A stretch of 15,227 bases of DNA from Candidatus Woesearchaeota archaeon (GCA_027371725.1 DAHXMN010000008.1:1-15227); one strand, 5' to 3'; positions 1-6,722 are shown, numbered from the stretch's first letter. Made by a program: numbers and translations. The notes: generated from the letters alone by a model not told the origin.

Positions 1-48
1 GTCCTCTTCGGCCGCTGAAAGAGCGGCATCCCGGGCGCCCGTGAGGAC
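1..48. other. Foldable sequence at the left window edge, possibly the end of a structured RNA
   Basis: GTCCTC at 1-6 can pair with GAGGAC at 43-48. This encloses a 6-bp hairpin (GCCGCT at 11-16 with AGCGGC at 22-27, loop GAAAG) and a short self-complementary CGGGCGCCCG at 32-41. The result looks like a small three-way junction that could extend leftward beyond the window. No tRNA T-loop signature is visible. In such GC-rich DNA short inverted repeats are common, so this is only a weak candidate. Confidence 0.2.
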
Positions 49-60
49 GGCACATCCACA

Positions 61-70
61 ACAATTATAA
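61..70 (+). promoter_or_regulatory. TATA-like box for the lytic transglycosylase gene
   Basis: ACAATTATAA is an isolated AT-rich patch in GC-rich DNA, upstream of the transglycosylase reading frame. If used as an archaeal TATA box it would start transcription near 93. Candidate start codons at 107 (GTG), 119/122 (ATG) and 200 (ATG) all lie downstream, so it does not settle the start. Confidence 0.35.
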
Positions 71-199
71 CTGCGGAGAGCTTCTCCCAGGGGATTCTCA
101 GCGTGCGTGACGCGAGGTATGATGCTGACGGCAGGGAGAGGAAAAAATGAAGGGGAAAATGGGAGACCGTATGGAAACGAACCGGACGCGGAGCGAACG

Positions 200-1186
200 A
201 TGAAAAGGGCGCGTGAACCGAGGATAGGGACGATGCCGGCCGAGCGCGACGGCTTCCGCTTCAAGCGAGGCGTCAAGTACGTCTCCCTCGTCGGCGTGGC
301 GGCCGCGCTCCTGACCGCGGCTTCCCTCGGCGACCGGCCGGTGGCGCGCCAGTACGAACCGCCCCCCCTGACGCCTCCCGTGGCCCCGCAGACGGCGTCC
401 GCGACCGATGCCCCGTCGGAGTCGGAGCAGCGGTTCATCCTCAGCATGGTGCCGCCGGACGCGCTCCGGCGAGCGGCCGATCAGGGAGAGGCCGCCGGCT
501 GGCCGGAGGAGTACGGGAGCCGGGTGCAGGAAACGAGGACGTTGATCCAGGAGGCGATCAGGGAGAACGGCTACCGCGGCGAGCGGGCGCGGACGCTCGA
601 CCTCTTCCTCACCGCGGTGGTGAAACAGGAGTCTGACTTCGACCCGTACGCGATCTCCTCCAGCGGCGCGGCCGGACTGTTCCAATTGATGCCGGCGACG
701 GCGCAGGAGCATGGCATCCCCATCATCTACGGCGACCGGTGGCTGCAGCGCGACAGGAACGGCTCGCTCATGGTCGGCGGCCGATGGGCGCAACAGGCCT
801 ATGTCGGGTCGCTCGAGGCGGCGGTGAGGGGCGCGCTCCAGCAGGACCCTGCGTGGTCCGGATTCGCGTTCGACGGGCGGTTCAACCCGGAGATGAACGT
901 CCAGGGAGGCGTGGAGAACTTCCTCGGCTATGTCGCCATCGTCCGGCAATACGTAAACGCCTCAGGCAGCAGCGGGTTCGAGACGGCGCTCCGGATCGCG
1001 GACATCGCCCACAACGCAGGCATCCTCTACGTGCAGCGGGCGCTGGACGGCGGGGCGCGGACCCCGAGGCAGGTGCTCGAGGAGATGGCGCACGACCCCC
1101 TGGTCAGCGATGCGATCGCCGACCAGGCGCGGACGCACGACGAGCTCGTGACGCAGTACTACGAACAGTACTGCGGGAAGCGGTAG
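200..1186 (+). CDS. Membrane-anchored or secreted SLT-type lytic transglycosylase
   Basis: The protein would cleave the glycan strands of peptidoglycan outside the cell. Numbering from ATG 200 (328 aa), residues 1-26 are basic and 27-44 (YVSLVGVAAALLTAASLG) form a signal or anchor helix, followed by a Pro/Ala-rich linker. The Slt-type lysozyme-like fold is marked by VVKQES, with the expected catalytic Glu at 144, then SSSGAAGLFQLMPATAQ, and later IAHNAG, which corresponds to the family's AYNAG motif. The frame is open from GTG 107, giving up to 359 aa. ATG 200 is preferred because GGAG lies 6 nt upstream and the upstream codons look unlike protein; ATG 119/122 and 233 remain possible. Archaea lack murein, so the likely target is bacterial or from a partner cell (inference). 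The family call is firm; the substrate is unknown. Confidence 0.88.
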   Translation: MKRAREPRIGTMPAERDGFRFKRGVKYVSLVGVAAALLTAASLGDRPVARQYEPPPLTPPVAPQTASATDAPSESEQRFILSMVPPDALRRAADQGEAAGWPEEYGSRVQETRTLIQEAIRENGYRGERARTLDLFLTAVVKQESDFDPYAISSSGAAGLFQLMPATAQEHGIPIIYGDRWLQRDRNGSLMVGGRWAQQAYVGSLEAAVRGALQQDPAWSGFAFDGRFNPEMNVQGGVENFLGYVAIVRQYVNASGSSGFETALRIADIAHNAGILYVQRALDGGARTPRQVLEEMAHDPLVSDAIADQARTHDELVTQYYEQYCGKR

Positions 1187-1220
1187 GGGAGCGTTAACGG
1201 TTAGGGAGCGTTATCGGTTA
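1187..1220. repeat. Two tandem copies of a 17-bp repeat after the transglycosylase stop
   Basis: GGGAGCGTTAACGGTTA at 1187-1203 is followed directly by GGGAGCGTTATCGGTTA at 1204-1220, differing at one position. The array begins immediately after the TAG stop. A related string (TTAGGAGCGTTAGCG, minus strand) occurs within 5381-5400, upstream of mgtC. Confidence 0.85.
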
Positions 1221-1266
1221 TCTTGCGCCGAGGCGGCGAAGGTCCCGTCCGCGAGAGTGTCCCCCA

Positions 1267-1310
1267 GAGATTCTTGCTACTGAGATTCTTGCTATTGAGA
1301 TTCTTGCTAC
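1267..1310. repeat. Three tandem copies of a 15-bp repeat spanning the metallophosphoesterase stop codon
   Basis: Units GAGATTCTTGCTACT (1267-1281), GAGATTCTTGCTATT (1282-1296) and GAGATTCTTGCTAC (1297-1310) run head to tail. Read on the minus strand, each unit carries the same TAG in the frame of the metallophosphoesterase. The real stop (1307-1309) is therefore followed by two further in-frame stops, each one 15-nt unit on. The array looks like a slippage product that duplicated the stop codon. Confidence 0.9.
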
Positions 1311-2605
1311 GCCGGCTTGAGGTCGAGGAGCGTGATCTCGTTCCGCGAGCCGAGGCGCATCGGCGGGCCCCAGGTGCTCGTCCCGGGCGAGACGTAGAGC
1401 TTCATCGCGCCGAAATCATAGAGGCCTTTCACGTTCTTGAAGGCGAGCCGGACGAGGAAGTTGAACGGGAAGAGCTGGCCGTCATGCGTGTGCCCCGATA
1501 GCTGGAGCGAGATGCCGTTCTGCCGCGCCTGCTCAGCCCCTTCAGGGACGTGGTAGAGGAGGATCGCGGGCCGGTTGCGGTCGATGGAGAGCGTCGGCAG
1601 CACCTTCTCGAGGCGCCGCTTGTCGTATGAATAGTCCACGCCGACGATCTGCAGCCCTCCGAAGTCCTCCTTCGAATCGCTCAGGATGCGTAGGTTCGTC
1701 GAGGAGAGGATGGCGAAGACGTCGTCCACGCCCTCATACTCTTCGTGGTTCCCGGTGACGTAGTACGCGGGCGCTTCCAGGCGATTCAGCTCGTCGAACA
1801 TGCCCGGGTGCATGGGCGCGCTCCCGTCCACGAGGTCGCCGGTGACGAGGACCGCGTCCGCATTGAGCGCGTTCGTCGCCCGCACGATGCGCTTGAGGAA
1901 GGCCGAGTTCCGGATCGTGCCGTAATGGATGTCGCTCAACTGGACGAGGCGCGTCTCGCGCTGCAGCCCGGGGATCGGGATCTCGACGGACTTCACCGTG
2001 ACGAAGAGGTTGTTGATGAGCGCGCCCAGGCTGAGGATCGCGACGAAGGCGAGAATGAAGAGGCCGCTCTCCCGTGCAGGCAGCGCCAGGAAGAGGCCGA
2101 GGACCTCGTACGCGACGACCGTGACGAAGAGGAAGAAGAGGACGCCCATCCAGATAGAGGCGAGGATGTAGAGCAGCCTGCTAAACCGGTTGGCGAGATA
2201 CCGCTCGATCAGCTGCGCCACGGGGAAGGTGAGGGTGAGGAGGAGCGCCGCATAGAGGAACCTCGTCCGCGACAGGCCGAGCGTGCCGCCGAGGCGCGAG
2301 ACGACGTAGTAGTTGATGAGGAGGTAGATGAGGGTGAAGACCGTGAAGAAGACCGCAAACTGCATCATCCGATGCACCGTCATCCCCTCCCGCTTGATCA
2401 CCTTGCGCGATTCGGTCCGCGCCTGCGTGATCTTGGCGTCGAGGATCTCGCCGCCTTTCTTCGTGAGTTCCTTCGCGACCGTGAGCCGGTGACCGAGCCC
2501 CTTGCGCTTGCGGCCGTCTTTCCCTTTCCGGCCGCCGCGCCCTGCCTGCACGCCATCCGGGGCGTCGCGTGCGCCGCCTTCCCCGCCTCCTCTGCCTAGA
2601 GCCAT
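1307..2605 (-). CDS. Membrane-bound calcineurin-like metallophosphoesterase (YkuE-like)
   Basis: This is a two-metal phosphoesterase of unknown substrate. From ATG 2605 it is 432 aa. A Gly/Lys/Arg-rich N-terminus (1-80) is followed by about four membrane helices (roughly 80-102, 116-133, 143-175, 180-202) and a C-terminal catalytic domain. All metal-site motifs are present: DIH at 225-227, GD at 256-257, GNH with N286-H287, H352 and GHTH with H372 and H374. This order matches the YkuE/CpdA-type enzymes, which often act on phospholipid or nucleotide phosphoesters. The start codon overlaps the last 10 bases of nre, so the two are probably cotranscribed. An internal GTG start (residue 19) is possible because the first residues are low complexity. 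Confidence 0.85.
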   Translation of the reverse strand: MALGRGGGEGGARDAPDGVQAGRGGRKGKDGRKRKGLGHRLTVAKELTKKGGEILDAKITQARTESRKVIKREGMTVHRMMQFAVFFTVFTLIYLLINYYVVSRLGGTLGLSRTRFLYAALLLTLTFPVAQLIERYLANRFSRLLYILASIWMGVLFFLFVTVVAYEVLGLFLALPARESGLFILAFVAILSLGALINNLFVTVKSVEIPIPGLQRETRLVQLSDIHYGTIRNSAFLKRIVRATNALNADAVLVTGDLVDGSAPMHPGMFDELNRLEAPAYYVTGNHEEYEGVDDVFAILSSTNLRILSDSKEDFGGLQIVGVDYSYDKRRLEKVLPTLSIDRNRPAILLYHVPEGAEQARQNGISLQLSGHTHDGQLFPFNFLVRLAFKNVKGLYDFGAMKLYVSPGTSTWGPPMRLGSRNEITLLDLKPA

Positions 2606-3822
2606 TGCTGCAGCCTCTTCTGGATCTTCAGGTTCTTCAGGAGCCTGCTCCTGTGCTCCAGCGTCGACGTGACGTCGAAGCCGAAGGCGCGTTCGCAGTA
2701 CTCCTTTACATATCTTCTCATCAGGTCGCGATCCCCGAAGACGAGGGGCTTGGCGGCCAGGGCTTTCCGCACCGCCTCCCGGACGACCCAGACGCCGAGA
2801 GGCGCGCTGTACTCCGTCGTGACGAACCTGAGGGCGAGGACGCCTGCCTGCCGCCCTTCCCGCCGCAGCCCTTCCAGGATGGAGAGGCGCGCCGCGTAGT
2901 AGCCGCCGACGGTCTGGTTCGCGTACTCGGTACGGCCGTTGTAGTTCTCGTAGTCGGTCTCCCACGCCACCTCCCCCCTCGTGCGGAGGAGCGGCACGTA
3001 TCCCTCGAAGAGCTCGTAGCTCCAGAGGTCGTCGAAGAGCATGATGACATAGTTGTTGCCGAGGTAGCCGCCGATGTAGACGCGGCAGTCCGACTCCTGA
3101 AAGGTCTTGACCTCCGTGATCAGTTGCTTGCCGAGCGTGTCGTCCACGGCGGTGATGGACCAGCGCGTCGGGACGAGCTTCCGTTGCGGCTTGACGCCGA
3201 GGTCGCCGATGCTGAGCAGCCGGGTGAGCTTGTGCTCGTCCACGCCCTTCCGGAACAGCTTGACCAGGGCAGGCCCGCTCTTCAGGTCCGCGTCGTCCAC
3301 CACCTTCTCGATCCGGCTGTCCACCTTGACGTTCTCCGTCAGCCGCGCCTGCTCGAGCCGGATGTTCGGGCCGTGGGGCTGCGCGTCCTGCTGGAACGTC
3401 GTGGCGAAGACGGGCTTCTTGGAGAGCCTGATCTCCATGTCCGCCGGCATCCTCGCCATCCCAATCTCCTGGCCCATCTCGAGGAGCTTCCCGGTCAATG
3501 ACTTGACGTCGCTCTGGAAGGTCGAGTTGATCAGGCTGGTGCGCAGGTCGATGATCTCCAGGATCTGCTTGTTCTCCCGGCTCCACTTCAGCGGCTCGTC
3601 CTCCTCAGTGTACTGCTCGACGTTGAGGAACCCGACGTTCACCTTCGGGTAGCCGTAGTGGCCGACGAAGACGCTCGGGCTCTGGCCGACGTACTCCTGC
3701 TTCGCGTCCAGGTTCTTCAGCCGCAGCGTCCTCATCCGGAACGCGAGCGGGCAGTGGCGGTAGTCATGGTAGGCGCTCTTGCAGAAGATGCAATGTTGCT
3801 TGTACGGGAGCGGCGACGTCAC
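2596..3822 (-). CDS. nreA: Nre-family archaeal DNA repair protein with C-terminal PIP motif
   Basis: Nre proteins are archaeal DNA-damage-response proteins that bind the sliding clamp PCNA. This 408-aa protein begins with a zinc-finger-like C11-x2-C14 ... C24 cluster with nearby His 19 and His 23. Next is the family signature SPSVFVGHYGYPKVNVG and, near residue 330, YSAPLGVWVVREA. It ends in Q401-K-R-L-Q-Q-W-L408, a PCNA-interacting (PIP) motif of the form QxxLxxWL at the very C-terminus, as in known Nre proteins. A GTG start at 3822 is chosen because the zinc cluster lies just after it and a TATA-like box is centred 27 nt upstream, implying a leaderless message. It overlaps the downstream metallophosphoesterase. 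The family call is strong; NreA versus NreB is not resolved. Confidence 0.9.
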   Translation of the reverse strand: MTSPLPYKQHCIFCKSAYHDYRHCPLAFRMRTLRLKNLDAKQEYVGQSPSVFVGHYGYPKVNVGFLNVEQYTEEDEPLKWSRENKQILEIIDLRTSLINSTFQSDVKSLTGKLLEMGQEIGMARMPADMEIRLSKKPVFATTFQQDAQPHGPNIRLEQARLTENVKVDSRIEKVVDDADLKSGPALVKLFRKGVDEHKLTRLLSIGDLGVKPQRKLVPTRWSITAVDDTLGKQLITEVKTFQESDCRVYIGGYLGNNYVIMLFDDLWSYELFEGYVPLLRTRGEVAWETDYENYNGRTEYANQTVGGYYAARLSILEGLRREGRQAGVLALRFVTTEYSAPLGVWVVREAVRKALAAKPLVFGDRDLMRRYVKEYCERAFGFDVTSTLEHRSRLLKNLKIQKRLQQWL

Positions 3823-3843
3823 GCCGACGAGGACGGGGGAGGG

Positions 3844-3853
3844 CTTTTTATGG
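3844..3853 (-). promoter_or_regulatory. TATA box for nre, leaderless arrangement
   Basis: On the minus strand CCATAAAAAG is centred about 27 nt upstream of the GTG start at 3822. Archaeal transcription starts 25-28 nt from the TATA centre, so the mRNA would begin at or next to the start codon. Confidence 0.6.
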
Positions 3854-3895
3854 TTTGTTGCGGGGAGACGGGTGCAGGATACGGGAAAATGATTA

Positions 3896-4100
3896 CGGGA
3901 ATCACGGCGACAGGCACCATAGCGACGGGGATCACCGTCGCCTTGGCAAGATTACCGGCGGCGAGCATGGCGCCGCAGCGCCATAATCGCGAGCCGCCGA
4001 CAAGACCCCTGACCAGAGGGAGGGCGAGCAGGCCGCAACGGTGATTCCCGGAACAAAGATTCCGAGGCGACCCCGCGGAGCGGCCCGTCGCGAGGCGGAA
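3896..4100. other. Hairpin-rich intergenic region, possible structured RNA
   Basis: This is the core of a gene-free stretch of about 360 nt between divergent promoters. CGGGAATCAC (3896-3905) is the exact complement of GTGATTCCCG (4041-4050), enclosing a multi-branched interior. Inside are a GCGACGG/CCGTCGC hairpin and CGGCGGC (3956-3962) pairing with GCCGCCG (3993-3999). The latter carries ATGGCGC/GCGCCAT (3967-3973/3978-3984) with loop CGCA. A separate long imperfect hairpin lies at 4060-4100 (TTCCG..GCGAC / GTCGC..CGGAA, with a CCGC/GCGG tip). Open frames here lack codon bias or recognisable domains. It does not share the core of the two elements at 5359 and 10021. The strand is unknown. 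Confidence 0.35.
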
Positions 4101-4110
4101 GAGCCCACAA

Positions 4111-4121
4111 AACTTTAAAAG
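4111..4121 (+). promoter_or_regulatory. TATA box for the small orphan gene
   Basis: AACTTTAAAAG is centred about 66 nt before ATG 4182, which predicts a leader near 40 nt. The leader ends in GGTGATCAC before the ATG, giving a GGTGA Shine-Dalgarno at 4173-4177. A tandem 10-mer AGGAACATTC occurs twice within the leader (4148-4157 and 4158-4167). Confidence 0.65.
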
Positions 4122-4181
4122 AGTCCTCTTCCCCACAGCGGCCATCAAGGAACATTCAGGAACATTCCCGAAGGTGATCAC

Positions 4182-4481
4182 ATGGCAGCGAAGAAGGAAA
4201 CCAAGCCCGCGACGGAGCCCGCGAGCAAGTCCTCCCGCGACGAGCAGATCGGCTACCACAAGGGCAGCCTCGCAGTCCTCTCCAAGGAGCGCCAGGAGAT
4301 GGGCCGGATCCTCGGCATCGTGGAGCAGCTGATGCAGATGCACGTCGCCGCGCTCAAGGAGATGGGCGTCGACCTCGAGGCCGAGGCGGAGAAGCTGATG
4401 GGCGAGGCCGCCCCGCTCGCCGCGCCGACGAAGGGGCCGACGAAGCCGAAGAACAAGCCGCCCATCGAGGACATCCTCTAG
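4182..4481 (+). CDS. Small helical protein of unknown function
   Basis: The 99-aa product has a Lys/Ala/Ser-rich N-terminal tail (1-22) and a central segment (about 23-75) that looks like two amphipathic helices. The key stretch begins DEQIGYHKGSLAVLSKERQE. A Pro/Lys-rich linker and an acidic IEDIL end follow. A TATA box, a well-placed GGTGA Shine-Dalgarno and a T-run after the stop all support a real single-gene transcript. I recall similar GYHKG...ERQE helical orphans from uncultured archaea but cannot verify it, and assign no function. It is cytoplasmic by appearance, with no membrane helix or signal peptide. Confidence 0.8.
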   Translation: MAAKKETKPATEPASKSSRDEQIGYHKGSLAVLSKERQEMGRILGIVEQLMQMHVAALKEMGVDLEAEAEKLMGEAAPLAAPTKGPTKPKNKPPIEDIL

Positions 4482-4490
4482 GACAAACGG

Positions 4491-4495
4491 TTTTT
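4491..4495 (+). terminator. T-run terminator after the small orphan
   Basis: TTTTT followed by CTCTC begins 10 nt after the TAG stop. Archaeal termination commonly needs only a U-run. Confidence 0.5.
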
Positions 4496-4518
4496 CTCTC
4501 CATCATCCTTATTCTTGC

Positions 4519-4647
4519 CGTGCGGATGTCGTCGTTGCCGCGGAGGTCTCGTCGCTCGTCCCTCGCAACGTATTGCGAAATCGGCGCTGCATGAATCGCG
4601 CCGATTTCTGAAATCGGTCCAAGGCGGCAATGACGACGACAGCCACG
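4519..4647. other. Large imperfect hairpin in the convergent spacer
   Basis: The spacer between two convergent genes folds strongly. GTCGTCG+TTGCCGC (4528-4541) pairs with GCGGCAA and CGACGAC (4624-4630 and 4634-4640), with a 3-nt bulge, and CGTG/CACG (4519-4522/4644-4647) extends the stem. Inside are GCAA-CGTA-TTGC (4565-4576) and a perfect 11-bp stem GAAATCGGCGC/GCGCCGATTTC (4577-4587/4598-4608). A third GAAATCGG lies at 4610-4617. It could be a bidirectional terminator, a processed RNA or a DNA cruciform element; no coding potential is visible. Confidence 0.45.
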
Positions 4648-4667
4648 CTAAGAGAACGCTTCCCGCC

Positions 4668-5300
4668 TCATTCTATCTTGCAGGACTCGAGCCAGTCCTT
4701 CTCGTAGAGCTTCTCGGGGATGGCGTTGATGGCTTCCTTGCCTCCCTCGATGAGGTAGATGAAGGTGAGCTTCTTCCCGCCTTTGTTGATCTCGACGCTG
4801 ATCAGCTTGTGGTTCTTGGTGGCGAGAAGGAGCATCGTCTTCACCTCTTTCTGGTTGATGATCCGGTTCGTGGTGAGGACGAGCCGTCGCTGGTAGGAGC
4901 CGACGCCCCTGCGCTCGAGGCGGAGGTCGTAGAGGACGACGAGCCAGACGATGACATAGACGATGCCGGCGATGAAGTACTGGCCCGTGCCGATGAGCAG
5001 GCCGAAGATGGCGAAGAGCCAGATGGCCGCCGCCGACATGAAGCCGAAGATCTTGTCGCTCGTCCGGATGAGCGCCCCGGCGCCGAGGAAGCCGATGCCG
5101 GTGATGATGGAGCCGAGGAGGGGGAGCGAGTTCCCGGGCGCGAGGATCGTGCCGGCGATGGCGAGGCTGCATGCGCCGACGGCGACGAAGGTGTAGGTGC
5201 CGAAGCCGACGGGCTTGTGGGCGCGCTGCCGCTCGATGCCGAAGAGGAAGGAGAAGAGGAACGTGGCGAGCAGCCGGAGGAGGATGACGTACGCTTCCAT
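4668..5300 (-). CDS. MgtC/SapB-family membrane protein
   Basis: The 210-aa protein has about five membrane helices in residues 1-125 and a soluble C-terminal domain of about 85 residues, the usual MgtC/SapB plan. Recognisable family features are the N-terminal RLLATFLFSFLFGIERQRAHKPVGFGTYTFVAVGAC region, ITGIGFLGAGALIR, and GFMSAAAIWLFAIFGLLIGTG. The C-terminal part (YQRRLVLTTNR onward) resembles the ACT-like regulatory domain of longer members. Family proteins are linked to adaptation to low Mg2+ and to control of membrane ATPases in bacteria; the archaeal role is not known. ATG 5300 is supported by a TATA box centred 27 nt upstream. It appears to be a single-gene transcript. Confidence 0.87.
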   Translation of the reverse strand: MEAYVILLRLLATFLFSFLFGIERQRAHKPVGFGTYTFVAVGACSLAIAGTILAPGNSLPLLGSIITGIGFLGAGALIRTSDKIFGFMSAAAIWLFAIFGLLIGTGQYFIAGIVYVIVWLVVLYDLRLERRGVGSYQRRLVLTTNRIINQKEVKTMLLLATKNHKLISVEINKGGKKLTFIYLIEGGKEAINAIPEKLYEKDWLESCKIE

Positions 5301-5321
5301 GCGTCAACTCCCGCAGAGGAA

Positions 5322-5333
5322 GGATATAAAGCT
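5322..5333 (-). promoter_or_regulatory. TATA box for the MgtC-like gene, leaderless arrangement
   Basis: On the minus strand AGCTTTATATCC is a near-consensus archaeal TATA box centred 27-28 nt before ATG 5300, so the transcript probably starts at the start codon. Confidence 0.75.
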
Positions 5334-5358
5334 ATTTGTGCGAGAAGAGACGTCGAGA

Positions 5359-5652
5359 ACATCATCGCCGCCGCCCTTAGTCGCTAACGCTCCTAATCCT
5401 CGTGTTCTTCGAACACGGGTCTTAAGGGTGGGCGGTGAAGCGGAGAACGAAGCGGGTGCGGGGAGGGGATGCCCCCACAGGCGAGCACGAGGCTCGCCGT
5501 GGCAACGAAGACCCGTAGAGGGGCGGGTCTTCGTGCGCCGGAATCCTCAGGATTCCGGGCGTCCCGGTAGCGTTCCGCTACCGAGGACCTACGGGGAGGA
5601 CCCGCACCATCGAGGAAAGAAGCGGAGAGCGAACCGGGCGCGGCGATGATGT
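5359..5652. ncRNA. Structured element, copy 1: candidate novel RNA family
   Basis: This copy fills the gap between the MgtC promoter and the CYTH stop codon. The closing stem is 5359-5376 with 5636-5652 (17 bp, one bulged C). On the 5' side there is an extra hairpin CGTGTTC-TTC-GAACACG (5401-5417). A purine-rich internal loop (GAGAACGAAGC at 5443-5453, opposite GAAAGAAGCGGAGA at 5614-5627) leads to stem GGTGCGGG/CCCGCACC (5455-5462/5601-5608). The apical part has four hairpins: core 5480-5498 with loop ACGAG, 5505-5514/5525-5534 (10 bp), 5538-5546/5550-5558 (9 bp) and 5565-5572/5576-5583 (CGGTAGCG/CGCTACCG). Bases 5471-5502 are identical to 10098-10129 in copy 2. The strand is not determined. 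Alternatives are a mobile repeat or a 3'-UTR structure of the CYTH gene. Confidence 0.6.
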
Positions 5653-6176
5653 CAACGAGACCGGTGGAGACTGAGGAGGAGGTCGGAGTAGCTGCAACTC
5701 AGGAGGTCATCCTCCTTGACGTCGAATTCCTTGAGGTAGTGGTCGCACTGCTCGCGGAGCCGCGCCAACCCGATGGTGCCGTCCCGGTCGATCGCCTCGA
5801 TCTCGATGAAGCCGCCGAGGCCCTCGACCAGGTCGATATGGAACTTGACGTTCCCGACGAAGTAGATCTCGCGGCGCTTGTCGACGACCACCTTGACAGG
5901 AAGGACCTTGCCGAGGAGCTCCTTGATACCGGAATCAGGCCGCTGCGGGACGAGGATGACCCTGCTGTGCTTCGGCCCTTCCGTGTCTTCCCGCTCATAA
6001 TAGATCAGGTTGTTCTCGATGCTCCCTTCCCGGAGCTTGAGCCGTCCCGTCGAGACTTCATAATAGGTGTCTATCTGGCGGTCTGTCCCCTTGAAGTCCG
6101 CGCCGTGCCCTCGAAGATAACGGCGCACCGCGTCAGGGTCGGGGTGGCGCGCCTTGATCTCGATGTTGTCGACCAT
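5652..6176 (-). CDS. CYTH-domain protein (class IV adenylate cyclase CyaB / triphosphatase type)
   Basis: CYTH proteins form a tunnel fold that binds triphosphates through metal-binding acidic residues. This 174-aa protein has the family's usual length and begins with NIEIKAR, the ExExK-like signature shortened to EIK. It then shows DRQIDTYYEVSTGRLKLRE, LIYYERED, VVDKRREIYF and a C-terminal FIEIEAI acidic motif. These cover the strands that line the tunnel. The activity could be adenylate cyclase, thiamine triphosphatase or inorganic triphosphatase; archaeal members are mostly uncharacterised. It starts 9 nt after the carS stop and is probably cotranscribed. Its TGA stop falls in or beside the closing stem of the structured element. 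Confidence 0.85.
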   Translation of the reverse strand: MVDNIEIKARHPDPDAVRRYLRGHGADFKGTDRQIDTYYEVSTGRLKLREGSIENNLIYYEREDTEGPKHSRVILVPQRPDSGIKELLGKVLPVKVVVDKRREIYFVGNVKFHIDLVEGLGGFIEIEAIDRDGTIGLARLREQCDHYLKEFDVKEDDLLSCSYSDLLLSLHRSR

Positions 6177-6185
6177 TCTTCAGCC

Positions 6186-6722
6186 TCAGAACCGTTCCTT
6201 GTTGACCTTGAGTTGGAAGCCGAGGTAATGGGCCGCCGCGCTGATTGCGCCGCTCAGCACGACGAGATAGAGCGCGGCCGGCAGGCCGGGCCAGAAGACC
6301 GGGAAGGAGAGGAGGAACGCGCCGACCGCGTAGTCTATCTGGTCGAACGGCGCCCAGTTGCCGCCCGGCTTGATGGTGATGCGCCGCTTGAAGAACGACT
6401 TGACGAGGTCGCCGAGGAGCGCGCCCGCTCCCAGGAGGAAGCCGAGCCACCAGGGGAGCATTGCGTACGGGACGAGCGGCGCGATCGAAACGTAGCGCTG
6501 CTGGACGAGGAAGACGATGCCGGCGAGGAGGATGCCGCCGATGAGCCCGCGCCATGTCTTGTGGTCGCCGAAGAGCCGTCTCTTGCCCCAGTCCCTGCCG
6601 AGGTCGACCGGCGCGTTCCACGTCCCTAGGAGCGGGAGCTTCGCCAGCAGGGGCGGCGAACCGTTCGCCACGTAGACCGGCAGGAAGTACCAGACGAGCT
6701 GCAGGAGGTAGGTCCAGTCCAT
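6186..6722 (-). CDS. carS: CDP-archaeol synthase
   Basis: CarS transfers CMP from CTP to unsaturated archaetidic acid, making the activated lipid for all archaeal polar head groups. This 178-aa integral membrane protein is family length. It carries LPVYVANGSPPLL near the N-terminus, the DLGRDW...RRLFGDHKTWRG block, LLGAGALLGDLVKSFFKRR, and GGNWAPFDQIDYAVGA. This series is diagnostic of the DUF46/CarS family. About five membrane helices are expected. It precedes the CYTH gene by 9 nt. Its product feeds the archaetidylserine synthase encoded in the next upstream transcription unit. Confidence 0.93.
   Translation of the reverse strand: MDWTYLLQLVWYFLPVYVANGSPPLLAKLPLLGTWNAPVDLGRDWGKRRLFGDHKTWRGLIGGILLAGIVFLVQQRYVSIAPLVPYAMLPWWLGFLLGAGALLGDLVKSFFKRRITIKPGGNWAPFDQIDYAVGAFLLSFPVFWPGLPAALYLVVLSGAISAAAHYLGFQLKVNKERF

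Noticed and set aside
98..949. Long minus-strand frame opposite the transglycosylase (and similar long frames opposite most genes)
   Set aside because: It is Arg/Pro-rich without domains and mirrors a well-supported gene; long antisense frames are expected in GC-rich DNA.
2606..3586. N-terminal extension of the metallophosphoesterase frame to 3586
   Set aside because: This stretch is the nre gene in another frame; the ATG at 2605 overlapping the nre stop is a normal operon junction.
3850..4044. Small plus-strand protein beginning MVCCGETGAGYGK
   Set aside because: It overlaps the nre TATA box, has no ribosome-binding site or domain, and the DNA is better explained by inverted repeats.
5589..5597. 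CCTACGGGG in copy 1 resembling a conserved 16S rRNA string
   Set aside because: The match is only about nine bases and the flanks do not resemble 16S rRNA in sequence or in stem order.
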